From the NCBI RefSeq assembly GCF_900111925.1, contig NZ_FOKA01000002.1:273877-337876 (forward strand): a DNA stretch of 64,000 nt, given 5' to 3'. Position 1 is the stretch's first letter; each line of letters begins with the position of its first letter. Positions 1 through 8,407 of this stretch are shown here, in pieces. Source of the DNA: Cellulomonas marina. GTDB lineage: Bacteria > Actinomycetota > Actinomycetes > Actinomycetales > Cellulomonadaceae. The notes beneath the pieces are model-generated. The model worked only from the letters and a program-made list of their open reading frames with translations. It was not told the origin of the DNA and did no database searches. The translations under genes and the position numbers were made by a program.

Positions 1-417
1 CCAGGTCGTGTCGTCCGGGTCGGCCGCACCGCCCTCGGCCGCGGTCCGCACGGTCACGAGCAGCGGGAGACCCTCCAGGGCGGCGACGAGCGCGCGCCCG
101 GCCGCCACCACCTCCCGCGGCGCCAGCCCCGCCCGGAGGTGGTCCACGCGCCACTCGACGAGGTCGGGGTGCGCGCCCCGGGCGGCCCGCGCCTCCTCGA
201 CCAGCCCGGCGGTGTCGGCGGCCGTGAGCGGGACGACGACCTTCGGCCGCCCCGCACCGAGCTCGACCGTGCCCACCCGCACGACGCGGACGCGGGGGGC
301 GTCGGACTCGCCCGATGACGTGACCGACGGTGTGACCGACGATGTGCCCGACGGCGTGAGGGGCGGCGCGGCGGACGGCGCGCCCGTGGGCGTCGCGGGG
401 GACGGGACCGTGCTCAC
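1..417 (-). CDS. aroD: Type I 3-dehydroquinate dehydratase, N-terminal part (cut by window edge)
   Basis: This is the first 139 codons of a type I 3-dehydroquinate dehydratase, the shikimate-pathway enzyme that turns 3-dehydroquinate into 3-dehydroshikimate through a Schiff base. After a low-complexity Ser/Thr/Pro/Ala N-terminus of about 40 residues it shows the family pattern RVGTVELGAGRPKVVVPLT, then DLVEWRVDHL, whose Glu and Arg are active-site residues, and later LLVTVRTAAEGG. The Schiff-base lysine would lie beyond the window. The GTG start overlaps the TGA of the upstream shikimate-kinase-like gene by 4 nt (GTGA), so the two are co-transcribed and probably translationally coupled. The family call is firm; the C-terminal half cannot be judged. 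Confidence 0.85.
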   Translation of the reverse strand, partial: MSTVPSPATPTGAPSAAPPLTPSGTSSVTPSVTSSGESDAPRVRVVRVGTVELGAGRPKVVVPLTAADTAGLVEEARAARGAHPDLVEWRVDHLRAGLAPREVVAAGRALVAALEGLPLLVTVRTAAEGGAADPDDTTW

Positions 418-980
418 AGCACCCCATCCTGGGGCCCGGCCGCCGAGGGGGGCGTCGTCGCCCACCTGGCGAGCGCCGCGAGCACGGCCTCCGCGACGAC
501 CTCCGGGTCCTCGGCGGAGGCGTCGACCCCGAGGTCCGCCACGTCGGCCAGGACCGCGGTGCGCTCGGCGTGCAGCGCCCGCCAGCGGGCCCGCGTCGCC
601 CCGAGCGCGACCGCGCCCGGCGCGTTGAGGCCTGCGCGCCGCGCGGAGGCCGCCGCGTCCAGCTCGAGGTGCACGACGACCGGCGCCCCGGCTCCCGTGG
701 CGACGAGCTCCGCCCGCGTCGCGGGGTGCAGGACGGCGCCCGACCCGAGCGCGACGACCGCGTCGAGCGCCAGCGCCGGGGCGACGACCGTCCGCTCGCG
801 CGACCGCAGCACCTCCTCGCCGTCCTCGACGAGCTGCTCGGTCACGGACCTGCCCGTCGCGGCGACGAGGGCCTCGTCCGTGTCCACCAGCGTCCGCCCG
901 ACCCGCGTCGCCACCGCGCGCGCGACGGCCGCGACGGGCACGCCCGGCGGGCCGACGAGGACGAGCGGGGGGCGGTTCAC
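414..980 (-). CDS. Shikimate kinase-like protein with degenerate P-loop
   Basis: The 188-aa product aligns with shikimate kinases (ATP-dependent phosphorylation of shikimate). It has DTDEALVAATGRSVTEQLVE followed by DGEEVLRSRE, VVALGSGAVLHPATRAEL and a C-terminal TRARWRALHAER block. The nucleotide-binding loop is broken: the expected GxxGxGKST reads GPPGVPVAAVA at residues 10-20, so the essential Lys and Ser/Thr are replaced. The GGG motif is GSG and the RPLL lid arginine is not evident. I infer a catalytically impaired paralogue, or one with another role. It uses a GTG start and runs into aroD with a GTGA overlap. A functional aroK is probably elsewhere in the genome. Confidence 0.7.
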   Translation of the reverse strand: MNRPPLVLVGPPGVPVAAVARAVATRVGRTLVDTDEALVAATGRSVTEQLVEDGEEVLRSRERTVVAPALALDAVVALGSGAVLHPATRAELVATGAGAPVVVHLELDAAASARRAGLNAPGAVALGATRARWRALHAERTAVLADVADLGVDASAEDPEVVAEAVLAALARWATTPPSAAGPQDGVL

Positions 981-1058
981 GGCGCGATCGTCGCACGGGG
1001 CACCGACACGGCCGTACCGGGGAGCACCCGCTCGCAACGGGCCGGACAGGTCCGCAGG

Positions 1059-1078
1059 CTTGTGCTGACGCGTACAAG
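1059..1078. promoter_or_regulatory. Inverted repeat, candidate operator of the satD-like gene
   Basis: CTTGT and ACAAG arms are separated by 10 nt in the divergent region between the shikimate-kinase-like gene and the SatD-like gene, 16 nt before the latter's GTG. Position and symmetry suit an autoregulatory operator for the encoded DNA-binding protein. This is inference from symmetry and location only. Confidence 0.35.
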
Positions 1079-1094
1079 GCTGCAGCATGGGGCC

Positions 1095-1730
1095 GTGCTC
1101 GTCCTCACGATCGACCAGAAGGGCAGCCGCCGCACGGGCGACCGCGTGGAGGAGCTCCTGGCGCGGCTGGCCGACGTCCCCGCCGTGCGTCCGTTCGAGC
1201 GCACGGTGGGCGACGAGGTGCAGGCCGTCGTCGCGGACGCGTCGACGGCCGTCCGCACCGCCCTCGACGTGCTGCGCGGGGGCGGCTGGAGCGTGGGGAT
1301 CGGCGCCGGGGGCGTGGAGGTCCTGGCGAGCTCGTCGAGGGCCTCGTCGGGCCGCGCCTTCGTGCACGCCCGTGACGCGGTGACGGCGGCCAAGGGCCGC
1401 CAGCGGCCGGTCGCCCTGGCCGTGCGGGGCGACGACCCGACCGCGGCCGAGGACGCCGAGGCCGTGCTCGTCCTGCTCGGGGCCCTGCGGGCCCGGCGCA
1501 GCGACGCCGGCTGGCAGGCCGTCGACGCCCTCCTCACCGACGGGCCGGGGCAGGACCGCGTCGCGCGACGGCTGGGCGTCACGCAGCAGGCCGTCAGCCA
1601 GCGCCTGCGCGCCGCGCTGTGGGCGGAGGAGCAGGCCGCGCTGCCGACGGCCGCCCGGCTCCTCGAGCGCGCGCAGGGCGGTACGGGCCACCAGGACGAG
1701 GGCCCCGGGGACGCCGCGGGCCGCGGTTGA
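1095..1730 (+). CDS. SatD family DNA-binding protein
   Basis: A 211-aa protein beginning VLVLTIDQKGSRRTGDRV, the start pattern of SatD-family proteins (named from an acid-tolerance locus of streptococci). The N-terminal ~140 residues contain the conserved FERTVGDEVQAV and RDAVTAAKGRQRPVAL segments. The C-terminus has a helix-turn-helix with RVARRLGVTQQAVSQRLRAAL at about residues 155-175. The GTG start at 1095 is chosen because homology begins there. The next gene encodes a small membrane protein, the usual partner of satD genes. Likely a regulator of its own unit; the signal is unknown. Confidence 0.7.
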   Translation: MLVLTIDQKGSRRTGDRVEELLARLADVPAVRPFERTVGDEVQAVVADASTAVRTALDVLRGGGWSVGIGAGGVEVLASSSRASSGRAFVHARDAVTAAKGRQRPVALAVRGDDPTAAEDAEAVLVLLGALRARRSDAGWQAVDALLTDGPGQDRVARRLGVTQQAVSQRLRAALWAEEQAALPTAARLLERAQGGTGHQDEGPGDAAGRG

Positions 1731-1761
1731 CAGCCGGCCCGGTGCCGACGACCGTCGGCGC

Positions 1762-2235
1762 GTGACCCCCGCCCTGCCGTCGGCCGCGCCCCTCGCCGTC
1801 ACCCTCGTCGTGGTCGGGGCGCTCGTCCTGTCCGTCGTCGGCGGCTGGCTCTTCACCGTCGGGATGCTGCGAGCGGCGTCCCGCACGGGCCTGCGGTCGC
1901 CGCGCACGGGCCCGCAGGCGCTGCCCGAGGACCCCGAGGAGCGCGCGCGCCGCATCGAGGCGCAGGCCGCGGACGCCCCCGACGGACCGCGCGCGAGGAC
2001 CGTGCTGCGCGGCGGCACCTGGATCGGCGTGCTGGAGCGGCTGGCCGTCACCGGCTCGCTCCTGCTCGGCCAGCCCGAGGGCGTCGCGGTCGTCGTCGCC
2101 GTCAAGGGCCTGGGCCGCTACCCGGAGCTGCAGCAGAACCCCGTGGCGTCCGAGCGGTTCGTCATCGGCACGCTGGCCTCGCTCGTCTGGTCCGCCGCCG
2201 TCGGCATCGGCGTGCGGGCGCTGCTCGTCGGCTGA
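1762..2235 (+). CDS. Small membrane protein, partner of the SatD-like regulator
   Basis: The 157-aa protein has a hydrophobic segment at about residues 10-35, a charged cytoplasmic stretch (PEDPEERARRIEAQ), a second hydrophobic region around 85-115 that contains VAVVVAVKGLGRYPEL, and a last one at 135-157. GLGRYPEL-type motifs occur in actinobacterial membrane proteins encoded next to satD genes. The GTG start lies 31 nt after the SatD-like gene on the same strand, so the two form a unit. Function is unknown; it may be the target controlled by the regulator. Confidence 0.6.
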   Translation: MTPALPSAAPLAVTLVVVGALVLSVVGGWLFTVGMLRAASRTGLRSPRTGPQALPEDPEERARRIEAQAADAPDGPRARTVLRGGTWIGVLERLAVTGSLLLGQPEGVAVVVAVKGLGRYPELQQNPVASERFVIGTLASLVWSAAVGIGVRALLVG

Positions 2236-2260
2236 GGCACGGCGTCGGCGGAGGCACCGC

Positions 2261-2266
2261 TACGAT
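2261..2266 (+). promoter_or_regulatory. Candidate -10 box for the efp-nusB unit
   Basis: TACGAT lies 25 nt after the upstream stop and about 155 nt before efp, and matches the TANNNT actinobacterial -10 pattern. A 9-bp inverted repeat (GGTCGGCGG at 2267, complement ending at 2301) follows at once, so the untranslated leader may be structured. Confidence 0.4.
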
Positions 2267-2421
2267 GGTCGGCGGTCTGCCGCGCCGCGGGCCCGCCGAC
2301 CGGCTCTCACCGGTCCCGACCGTGCCCGCGGGCCCGGCCCGCGCGCGGCACCGGACGACCGCCGGTCGGAGGCGGGCACCGGGATGGCACCGAGGCGACG
2401 AGACGACGGAGAGCGACGACT

Positions 2422-2985
2422 GTGGCGACGACGAACGACCTGAAGAACGGCACCGTGCTGAAGATCGACGGCCAGCTCTGGACCGTCGTGGAGTTCCAGC
2501 ACGTGAAGCCCGGCAAGGGCGGTGCGTTCGTGCGCACCAAGCTCAAGAACGTCCTGTCCGGCAAGGTCGTGGACCGTACGTTCAACGCCGGCCTGAAGGT
2601 CGAGACGGCCAACGTCGACAAGCGCGACATGCAGTACCTGTACAAGGACGGCACGGACTACGTCTTCATGGACACCGTGACGTACGACCAGCTGCCGGTC
2701 GCCGAGGCCACGGTGGGCGACGCCGCGAACTTCCTGCTCGAGAACCAGAGCGTCATGGTCGCCACCAACGAGGGCGTCCCGCTCTACGTGGAGCTGCCGC
2801 CGTCGGTCGTCCTCGAGATCACCTACACGGAGCCGGGCCTGCAGGGCGACCGCTCCACCGGCGGCACCAAGCCCGCCACCCTCGAGACGGGCTACGAGAT
2901 CCAGGTGCCCCTGTTCCTCGAGGCCAGCACGAAGGTCAAGGTGGACACCCGTGACGGGAGCTACCTCGGCCGCGTGAACGACTGA
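2422..2985 (+). CDS. efp: Elongation factor P
   Basis: EF-P of 187 aa, the normal length. It binds ribosomes stalled on polyproline and stimulates peptide bond formation. It has the three beta-barrel domains: KOW-like domain 1 with the tip loop KPGKGGAF at residues 29-36 (Lys32 at the tip), [21 protein letters not shown] in the middle and a C-terminal OB domain ending in [14 protein letters not shown]. Start is GTG at 2422. nusB follows after 1 nt, the classic efp-nusB pair. Actinobacterial EF-P of this loop type is thought to work without the lysylation or rhamnosylation seen elsewhere; no modification gene is visible here. Confidence 0.95.
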   Translation: MATTNDLKNGTVLKIDGQLWTVVEFQHVKPGKGGAFVRTKLKNVLSGKVVDRTFNAGLKVETANVDKRDMQYLYKDGTDYVFMDTVTYDQLPVAEATVGDAANFLLENQSVMVATNEGVPLYVELPPSVVLEITYTEPGLQGDRSTGGTKPATLETGYEIQVPLFLEASTKVKVDTRDGSYLGRVND

Positions 2986-2986
2986 C

Positions 2987-3403
2987 GTGGCGGCCCGCAG
3001 CAAGGCGCGGCGCCGGGCGCTGGACATCCTCTTCGAGGCGGACCAGCGCGGCGTCGCGCCCGCGGACCTGCTCGCGCAGCGCATCGTCGACCCGGGCCGC
3101 GAGACGGCGGTCCCGCAGTACGCGGTGGACCTCGTCGAGGGCGTCGTCGCGCACCGCGAGCGCATCGACGAGCTGCTCGCGACCTACGCGCACGGCTGGA
3201 CGATCGACCGCATGCCCTCGGTGGACCGGGCGGCGCTGCGCCTCGGCGCGTGGGAGATCCTCTGGAACGACGACGTGCCGGACGCCGTCGCGATGGACGA
3301 GGCGGTCGCGCTCGTGGCCGCGCTGTCCACGGACGAGTCGCCGTCCTTCGTCAACGGGCTGCTCGCGCGCCTGTCGGAGCTGAAGCCGACGCTGCTGCCC
3401 TGA
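2987..3403 (+). CDS. nusB: Transcription antitermination factor NusB
   Basis: A 138-aa all-helical NusB protein, which with NusE (S10) binds boxA RNA in rRNA antitermination complexes. Diagnostic segments are RSKARRRALDILFEADQRG at the start, the YAHGWTIDRMPSVDRAALRLG block and VNGLLARL near the end. The GTG start lies 1 nt after the efp stop, so translation is probably coupled. Its last 53 nt overlap, on the opposite strand, the 3' end of the EAL-domain gene. Confidence 0.95.
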   Translation: MAARSKARRRALDILFEADQRGVAPADLLAQRIVDPGRETAVPQYAVDLVEGVVAHRERIDELLATYAHGWTIDRMPSVDRAALRLGAWEILWNDDVPDAVAMDEAVALVAALSTDESPSFVNGLLARLSELKPTLLP

Positions 3404-5171
3404 CGTGGGCGGCCCACCGGCGGCGGTGGGGCTCCGGCAGCTCGACCACGGCCCGCGCCCGCGGCTCGGGGGACGGGCGGCCGAGCAGGTAGCCCTGCAC
3501 GTGGTCCACGCCGAGCCCCGCGAGGGCCGCGAGCTGGTCCGGCGTCTCGACGCCCTCGGCGACGACCGCGAGGTCGTGCGCACGCGCCAGCTCGACGACC
3601 GCCGCCAGCACCGCCCGCCCGCGCCCCGTGCCCAGCGCCTGCACGAAGCTCCGGTCGATCTTGAGCTCGTCGACGGGCAGGTCGACGAGCCGTGCGAGCG
3701 AGCTGAAGCCCGTCCCGAAGTCGTCGAGGGAGATGCGCGCGCCCCGGGCGCGCAGGGCCACCAGCGCCGGCAGCACCTCCTCGGTGACGAGGAGCGCGCC
3801 CTCGGTGATCTCCAGCGTGAGCGCCGACCACGGGCGTGCGCCCCAGGACTGCTCCACCGTCGCGACGAAGCCCGGGTCGGTCAGCTGCTGCGGCGCGACG
3901 TTGACGGAGACCGCCAGGCCGTGCCGGTCGTGCACGAGCGCCGCCTGGCGCAGCATGTCCGCCCCGATGGGCACGATGAGGCCCGACTCCTCGGCCAGGG
4001 GCAGCCACGCCGCGGGCGACAGGACCTCGTCGCCGCGCTCCCAGCGCGCCAGCGCCTCCACCCCGGCCACGGCCAGCGTCCGCACGTCGACGATGGGCTG
4101 CAGGTGGGCGACGAACCGCTGGTCCGCGACCCCGGCGAGCATCGCCGCGCGCCGCCGGTGCTCCCCGGCGCGCCGCTCCTCCATCGCCGCGTCGAAGGCG
4201 AGCCAGCCGGCGCCGGTGGCACGGGCCTCCTCCAGCGCCGCCTCCGCGCGCTGCAGCAGGGGGACCGGCCGCCGCTCGCCCGCCGACCGCGACGCCAGCC
4301 CGGCCGACAGCCGCACCGCCACCCCCGTGCCGCCGGGCAGCTCCCCGGCGACCCGCTCGGCGAGGTCCGCGAGGCTCCCGGCCGCGTCGACCCCGTGGTC
4401 GCGCCGGGTGTCGTGCGCGGTGTCGTGCGCGATGTCTTGCCCGGCCTCGCGCCCGGCCTCGCGCCCGGCCTCGTGCCCGGCCTCGTGCCCGGCCTCGTCG
4501 CCCCCGGGGAGCACCACGAACTGGTCGGCACCCAGCCGGGCGACGAACGCGCCGCCCGCCGCGCGCCGGAGGTGCCCCGCCACGTCGCGCAGCACGGCGT
4601 CGCCCGTCGCGTGGCCGTGCACGTCGTTGACCGCCCGGAACGTGTCCACGTCGACCAGCAGCAGCGCGTCGTCGGTGGCGGGGTCGAGCCGCGCGTCCAG
4701 CGCCATGCGGTTCGCGAGGCCCGTCAGCGGGTCGGTGCGGACGGTGCGGTCGAGACGCTCGCGCAGCCACGCCCGCTCGACGAGCGCGTCGACGACGAGA
4801 CCCACCTCCTGCACGAACGCCGCCCCCCGCACGTCCAGCGGCGGCGCGCCCGGTGCGACGGCGACGTGCGCCTCGGCGCGGTCCTCCGCCGGCCGGTGCA
4901 GCCGCACCTCGACGTCGTCCCTCCAGAGCGCGGCGCGCACCAGGTCCGTGGCCCGCTCGACGACGGCGTCCGCGTCCGCGTCCTGGACCTGGAGCAGCGC
5001 GGCGCGCGCCGCCTCGTGCCCGGCCGTGCGCTCCACCTCGTCCCCCGCCTGCCGGGCCCGTCGCCGCGCGAGCACGCGGGGCAGCAGGGCGGGGAGCACG
5101 CCGAGCAGCACGCCGGCGGCGACGAGGCCGAGCGCGGCGCTCCAGCCCTGGTCGACGGCGAGGGTGTGCAC
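3351..5171 (-). CDS. GGDEF-EAL protein, probable c-di-GMP phosphodiesterase
   Basis: A 606-aa protein with one N-terminal membrane segment (residues ~8-28), a sensory stretch, a GGDEF-fold domain (TDPLTGLANRMALDARL) and a C-terminal EAL domain (~340-590). The GGDEF signature is degenerate (GADQF, residues 214-218), so cyclase activity is unlikely. The EAL domain looks complete: EALARW with Glu372, NVAPQQL, LEITEG, DDFGTGFSSL, KIDRSFV, AEGVET and QGYLLGRP, so c-di-GMP hydrolysis is expected. A 12-bp repeat region encodes the linker inside the GGDEF domain. The GTG start at 5171 is chosen because the hydrophobic segment follows at once. The gene runs convergent to nusB with a 53-nt overlap. Confidence 0.85.
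   Translation of the reverse strand: MHTLAVDQGWSAALGLVAAGVLLGVLPALLPRVLARRRARQAGDEVERTAGHEAARAALLQVQDADADAVVERATDLVRAALWRDDVEVRLHRPAEDRAEAHVAVAPGAPPLDVRGAAFVQEVGLVVDALVERAWLRERLDRTVRTDPLTGLANRMALDARLDPATDDALLLVDVDTFRAVNDVHGHATGDAVLRDVAGHLRRAAGGAFVARLGADQFVVLPGGDEAGHEAGHEAGREAGREAGQDIAHDTAHDTRRDHGVDAAGSLADLAERVAGELPGGTGVAVRLSAGLASRSAGERRPVPLLQRAEAALEEARATGAGWLAFDAAMEERRAGEHRRRAAMLAGVADQRFVAHLQPIVDVRTLAVAGVEALARWERGDEVLSPAAWLPLAEESGLIVPIGADMLRQAALVHDRHGLAVSVNVAPQQLTDPGFVATVEQSWGARPWSALTLEITEGALLVTEEVLPALVALRARGARISLDDFGTGFSSLARLVDLPVDELKIDRSFVQALGTGRGRAVLAAVVELARAHDLAVVAEGVETPDQLAALAGLGVDHVQGYLLGRPSPEPRARAVVELPEPHRRRWAAHVRAAASASAPTGARAAR
4408..4498. repeat. 12-bp tandem repeats inside the GGDEF-EAL gene
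   Basis: Five copies of a 12-bp unit gcccggcctcgc/t fill 4439-4498, next to two copies of gtgtcgtgcgcg plus a decayed third at 4408-4443. In the gene they encode EAG(H/R) and AHDT tetrapeptides, which form a charged insertion after the GADQF motif. The units are nearly identical at DNA level, which suggests recent expansion. Confidence 0.85.
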
Positions 5172-5289
5172 GTCCCCCCGATCGGCAGCCGCGCCGCCGG
5201 GATGACCGGTCCGGACGCGTGCCCGTGGCGTGGACGCCTGCCGCCGGGCCCGGGACGGACGGGTAGGGTCGGCCCGACACCTGCCCGGT

Positions 5290-5320
5290 CCTTCAAGACC
5301 GTCCCGTGAGGCGGACAAGG
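5290..5320 (+). promoter_or_regulatory. PyrR-binding hairpin overlapping the pyrR ribosome binding site
   Basis: A two-part stem is visible: CCTT (5290-5293) pairs with AAGG (5317-5320), and GTCC (5301-5304) pairs with GGAC (5313-5316). The loop contains GTGAGG, and TCCCGTGAGG matches the PyrR recognition consensus UCCNGNGAGG. The AAGG of the lower stem belongs to the AAGGAG Shine-Dalgarno of pyrR. UMP-bound PyrR would therefore repress translation initiation, as described for mycobacteria. Structure and match are seen; the mechanism is inferred from the family. Confidence 0.75.
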
Positions 5321-5328
5321 AGATGCGG

Positions 5329-5973
5329 ATGCGTGCTGGACCTGCTGTGCCCCCGGACCTGCCCCCGGACCTGCCCCCCGATGTGCCGCTCGACCACCCC
5401 GACGACGAGTCCGGCGTCCCCGGACCCGCCGCCGTCGAGGTCCTCGGCGCCGCCGACGTCGGTCGCGCGCTGACCCGGATCGCCCACGAGATCCTCGAGC
5501 GCAACCGGGGCGCCGCCGACCTCGTCCTGCTGGGGATCCCCACCCGGGGGCTCCCGCTGGCGCGCCGGCTCGCCGAGCGCATCGCCGCGGTCGAGCCGGG
5601 CACCGATCCCGCCGCGCTCGTCGGGTCGCTGGACGTGACGATGCACCGCGACGACCTGGCCCAGCACCCGACCCGGCCGATCGGGTCGACGGAGCTGCCG
5701 CCGGGCGGCGTCGACGGCCGCGTGGTGGTGCTCGTCGACGACGTGCTCTTCTCCGGCCGGACCATCCGGGCCGCGCTGGACGCGCTGAGCGACCTGGGCC
5801 GGCCGCGCGCCGTGCAGCTGGCGGCCCTCGTCGACCGGGGTCACCGGGAGCTGCCGATCCGCGCGGACTACGTGGGCAAGAACCTCCCGACGGCCGCCTC
5901 CGAGCGGGTGCGCGTCCTGCTGGCGGGCACCGACGGCCGCGACGCCGTCCTCATCGAGGGAGGTGCCCGGTGA
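5329..5973 (+). CDS. pyrR: Bifunctional pyr operon regulator / uracil phosphoribosyltransferase
   Basis: PyrR senses UMP and binds pyr mRNA; it also converts uracil and PRPP to UMP. The PRPP-binding loop [20 protein letters not shown] is clear, as are [15 protein letters not shown] and the C-terminal [10 protein letters not shown]. The ATG at 5329 is preferred over the ATG at 5323, because AAGGAG (5317-5322) abuts the earlier ATG and sits 6 nt from the later one. The product is 214 aa, somewhat long because of an N-terminal tail with three PPD(L/V)P-type units encoded by 12-bp repeats (5350-5385). It is the first gene of the pyrimidine operon, with its control hairpin directly upstream, and overlaps pyrB by 4 nt. 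Confidence 0.93.
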   Translation: MRAGPAVPPDLPPDLPPDVPLDHPDDESGVPGPAAVEVLGAADVGRALTRIAHEILERNRGAADLVLLGIPTRGLPLARRLAERIAAVEPGTDPAALVGSLDVTMHRDDLAQHPTRPIGSTELPPGGVDGRVVVLVDDVLFSGRTIRAALDALSDLGRPRAVQLAALVDRGHRELPIRADYVGKNLPTAASERVRVLLAGTDGRDAVLIEGGAR

Positions 5974-7070
5974 GGCACCTGCTCTCCGCCGCGGACCTCA
6001 CGCGCGACGAGGCGGTGCGCGTCCTCGACACCGCCGCACAGATGGCCGCCACCCAGGCGCGCGAGATCAAAAAGCTGCCCACGCTGCGCGGGCGCACGGT
6101 CGTCAACCTCTTCTTCGAGGACTCGACGCGGACGCGGCTGTCGTTCGAGACGGCGGCCAAGCGGCTGTCGGCAGACGTCATCACCTTCTCCGCCAAGGGG
6201 TCGAGCGTCTCCAAGGGCGAGTCGCTGAAGGACACCGCCCTCACCCTGCAGGCCATGGGAGCCGACGCCGTCGTCATCCGGCACGCCGCGTCCGGCGCCC
6301 CGCACACGCTCGCCTCGGCCGGCTGGACGAGCGGCGCCGTGGTCAACGCCGGCGACGGGATGCACCAGCACCCGACGCAGGCGCTGCTGGACGCGTACAC
6401 GCTGCGGCGGCACCTCGTCGGCGACGGCGGGCGCGCCGACGCGACCGGGCGGGACCTGGCCGGGTGCCGCGTCGTCCTCGTCGGGGACGTGCTGCACAGC
6501 CGGGTCGCGCGCTCGAACGTGCAGCTCCTGCACACGCTGGGCGCCGAGGTGACCCTCGTCGCGCCCCCGACGCTCGTGCCGGTCGGGGTCGGCGCGTGGC
6601 CCGCCCGCGTGGGCTACCACCTCGACGAGGTCCTCGCGGACGTGCAGCCCGACGCGGTGATGATGCTGCGCGTGCAGCGGGAGCGGATGTCGTCCGCCGG
6701 CGGCGGGTTCTTCCCCAGCCCCCTGGAGTACAGCCGGCGGTACGGCCTCGACGCCCGGCGCCTGGCGGCCCTGCCGGACCACGCGGTCGTCCTGCACCCC
6801 GGCCCGATGAACCGGGGGCTGGAGATCACGGCCGACGCGGCCGACTCCCCGCGCGCGGTGATCGTCGAGCAGGTGGCCAACGGCGTCGCGGTCCGCATGG
6901 CGGTGCTGTACCTGCTGCTGGCGGGCACGACGACGGGCACGACGACGGGCACGACGACGGGCACGACGACGGGCACGACGACGGGTACGACGACGGCCAC
7001 CGGCACGGGCGGGGCCGCCGCGGGCGCCCCCGCCGGCGTGTCGGTGGCGGGCGAGAGGGTGGACGCATGA
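5970..7070 (+). CDS. pyrB: Aspartate carbamoyltransferase catalytic subunit
   Basis: This enzyme condenses carbamoyl phosphate with aspartate to N-carbamoyl-aspartate, the first committed step of UMP synthesis. Hallmarks are [19 protein letters not shown] (carbamoyl phosphate site), [11 protein letters not shown], the [17 protein letters not shown] segment and [10 protein letters not shown] near the end. The 366 residues exceed the usual ~310. The extra C-terminal tail contains (GTTT)6-like repeats from a 12-bp tandem repeat and is probably disordered. The GTG start overlaps the pyrR stop (GTGA) and the stop overlaps pyrC (ATGA). No regulatory pyrI is present, as usual for actinobacteria. Confidence 0.95.
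   Translation: MRHLLSAADLTRDEAVRVLDTAAQMAATQAREIKKLPTLRGRTVVNLFFEDSTRTRLSFETAAKRLSADVITFSAKGSSVSKGESLKDTALTLQAMGADAVVIRHAASGAPHTLASAGWTSGAVVNAGDGMHQHPTQALLDAYTLRRHLVGDGGRADATGRDLAGCRVVLVGDVLHSRVARSNVQLLHTLGAEVTLVAPPTLVPVGVGAWPARVGYHLDEVLADVQPDAVMMLRVQRERMSSAGGGFFPSPLEYSRRYGLDARRLAALPDHAVVLHPGPMNRGLEITADAADSPRAVIVEQVANGVAVRMAVLYLLLAGTTTGTTTGTTTGTTTGTTTGTTTATGTGGAAAGAPAGVSVAGERVDA
6923..6994. repeat. Six 12-bp tandem repeats in the pyrB 3' end
   Basis: Five identical units gggcacgacgac plus one with a single change (gggtacgacgac) lie in frame in pyrB and encode a Gly-Thr-Thr-Thr series. The same unit occurs twice in ribE at 25795-25818. Confidence 0.95.
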
Positions 7071-8407
7071 GCACGAGGTACCTGCTGCGGGGCGTGTCGC
7101 CGCTGGGCGGGGCCGTCACCGACGTCCTCCTGGCCGACGGCGTCGTCGCCCAGGTCGGCGACCTCGAGGCTGCGGCGGCCGACGAGGGGACCGTCGTCGT
7201 GGACGGCACCGGCACGGACGGCGTGCCGATGGTGCTGCTCCCGGGCCTCGTCGACCTGCACACGCACCTGCGCGAGCCGGGCCGCGAGGACACGGAGACC
7301 GTCGCCAGCGGCACCCGGGCCGCGGCGCTCGGCGGCTTCACGGCGGTCCACGCGATGGCCAACACGACCCCGGTGCAGGACACGGCCGGCGTGGTCGAGC
7401 AGGTGTGGCGGCTCGGCCGCGACGCGCGCTGGTGCGACGTGCACCCCGTGGGCGCCGTGACGGTCGGGCTGGCGGGGGAGCGGCTGGCGGAGCTGGGCGC
7501 GATGGCGGACAGCGCCGCGCGCGTGCGCGTCTTCTCCGACGACGGCCGCTGCGTCGACGACCCCGTCGTCATGCGGCGCGCCCTGGAGTACGTCAAGGCG
7601 TTCGACGGGGTCGTCGCGCAGCACGCGCAGGAGCCGCGCCTCACGGAGGGCGCGCAGATGCACGAGGGGGTCGTCTCGGCGGAGCTGGGGCTGACCGGGT
7701 GGCCCGCGGTCGCGGAGGAGGCCGTCGTCGCGCGGGACGTGCTGCTCGCCGAGCACGTCGGCTCCCGGCTGCACGTGTGCCACCTGTCCACCGCCGGCTC
7801 GGTGGAGATCGTGCGCTGGGCCAAGTCGCGCGGCATCGACGTCACCGCCGAGGTGACGCCGCACCACCTGCTCCTCACCGACGAGAACGCGCGCGGCTAC
7901 GACCCGGTCTTCAAGGTCAACCCGCCCCTGCGCACGCAGGCCGACGTCGACGCCGTGCGCGCCGGGCTGGCCGACGGGACGATCGACGTCGTCGCCACCG
8001 ACCACGCCCCGCACGCCCGCGAGGACAAGGACTGCGAGTGGGCCGCGGCGCTGCCCGGCATGACGGGGCTGGAGACCGTGCTGTCCGTCGTGCAGGAGAC
8101 GATGGTGGACACCGGCCGGCTGACGTGGGCGGACGTGGCCCGGGTGCTGTCGGAGGCCCCGGCGCGCATCGGCCGGGTGCCCGACCAGGGCCGTCCGGTC
8201 GCGGTCGGGGAGCCGGCGAACCTCGTGCTCGTCGACCCCGCGGCGCGGCGCGTGGTCGTCGCCGCCGAGCAGGTCACCGCCAGCGCGAACACGCCGCTGG
8301 CGGGCCGCACGCTGCCGGGGCGGGTCGTCGCGACCTTCCTGCGGGGGCAGCCGACGGTCCTCGACGGGGCCCCCGTCGCCGCCACGGCGGACGGGCACCG
8401 CGCGTGA
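7067..8407 (+). CDS. pyrC: Dihydroorotase
   Basis: Dihydroorotase cyclises N-carbamoyl-aspartate to dihydroorotate. The 446-aa class I amidohydrolase-fold protein has the metal motif [17 protein letters not shown], the [15 protein letters not shown] strand [46 protein letters not shown] and the catalytic [12 protein letters not shown]. The ATG start overlaps the pyrB stop by 4 nt; the stop overlaps the GTG of the next gene by 4 nt. Confidence 0.95.
   Translation: MSTRYLLRGVSPLGGAVTDVLLADGVVAQVGDLEAAAADEGTVVVDGTGTDGVPMVLLPGLVDLHTHLREPGREDTETVASGTRAAALGGFTAVHAMANTTPVQDTAGVVEQVWRLGRDARWCDVHPVGAVTVGLAGERLAELGAMADSAARVRVFSDDGRCVDDPVVMRRALEYVKAFDGVVAQHAQEPRLTEGAQMHEGVVSAELGLTGWPAVAEEAVVARDVLLAEHVGSRLHVCHLSTAGSVEIVRWAKSRGIDVTAEVTPHHLLLTDENARGYDPVFKVNPPLRTQADVDAVRAGLADGTIDVVATDHAPHAREDKDCEWAAALPGMTGLETVLSVVQETMVDTGRLTWADVARVLSEAPARIGRVPDQGRPVAVGEPANLVLVDPAARRVVVAAEQVTASANTPLAGRTLPGRVVATFLRGQPTVLDGAPVAATADGHRA

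Noticed and set aside
570..1094. Upstream extension of the SatD-like reading frame by 175 codons
   Set aside because: It is antisense to the shikimate-kinase-like gene and shows no family homology before LTIDQKG.
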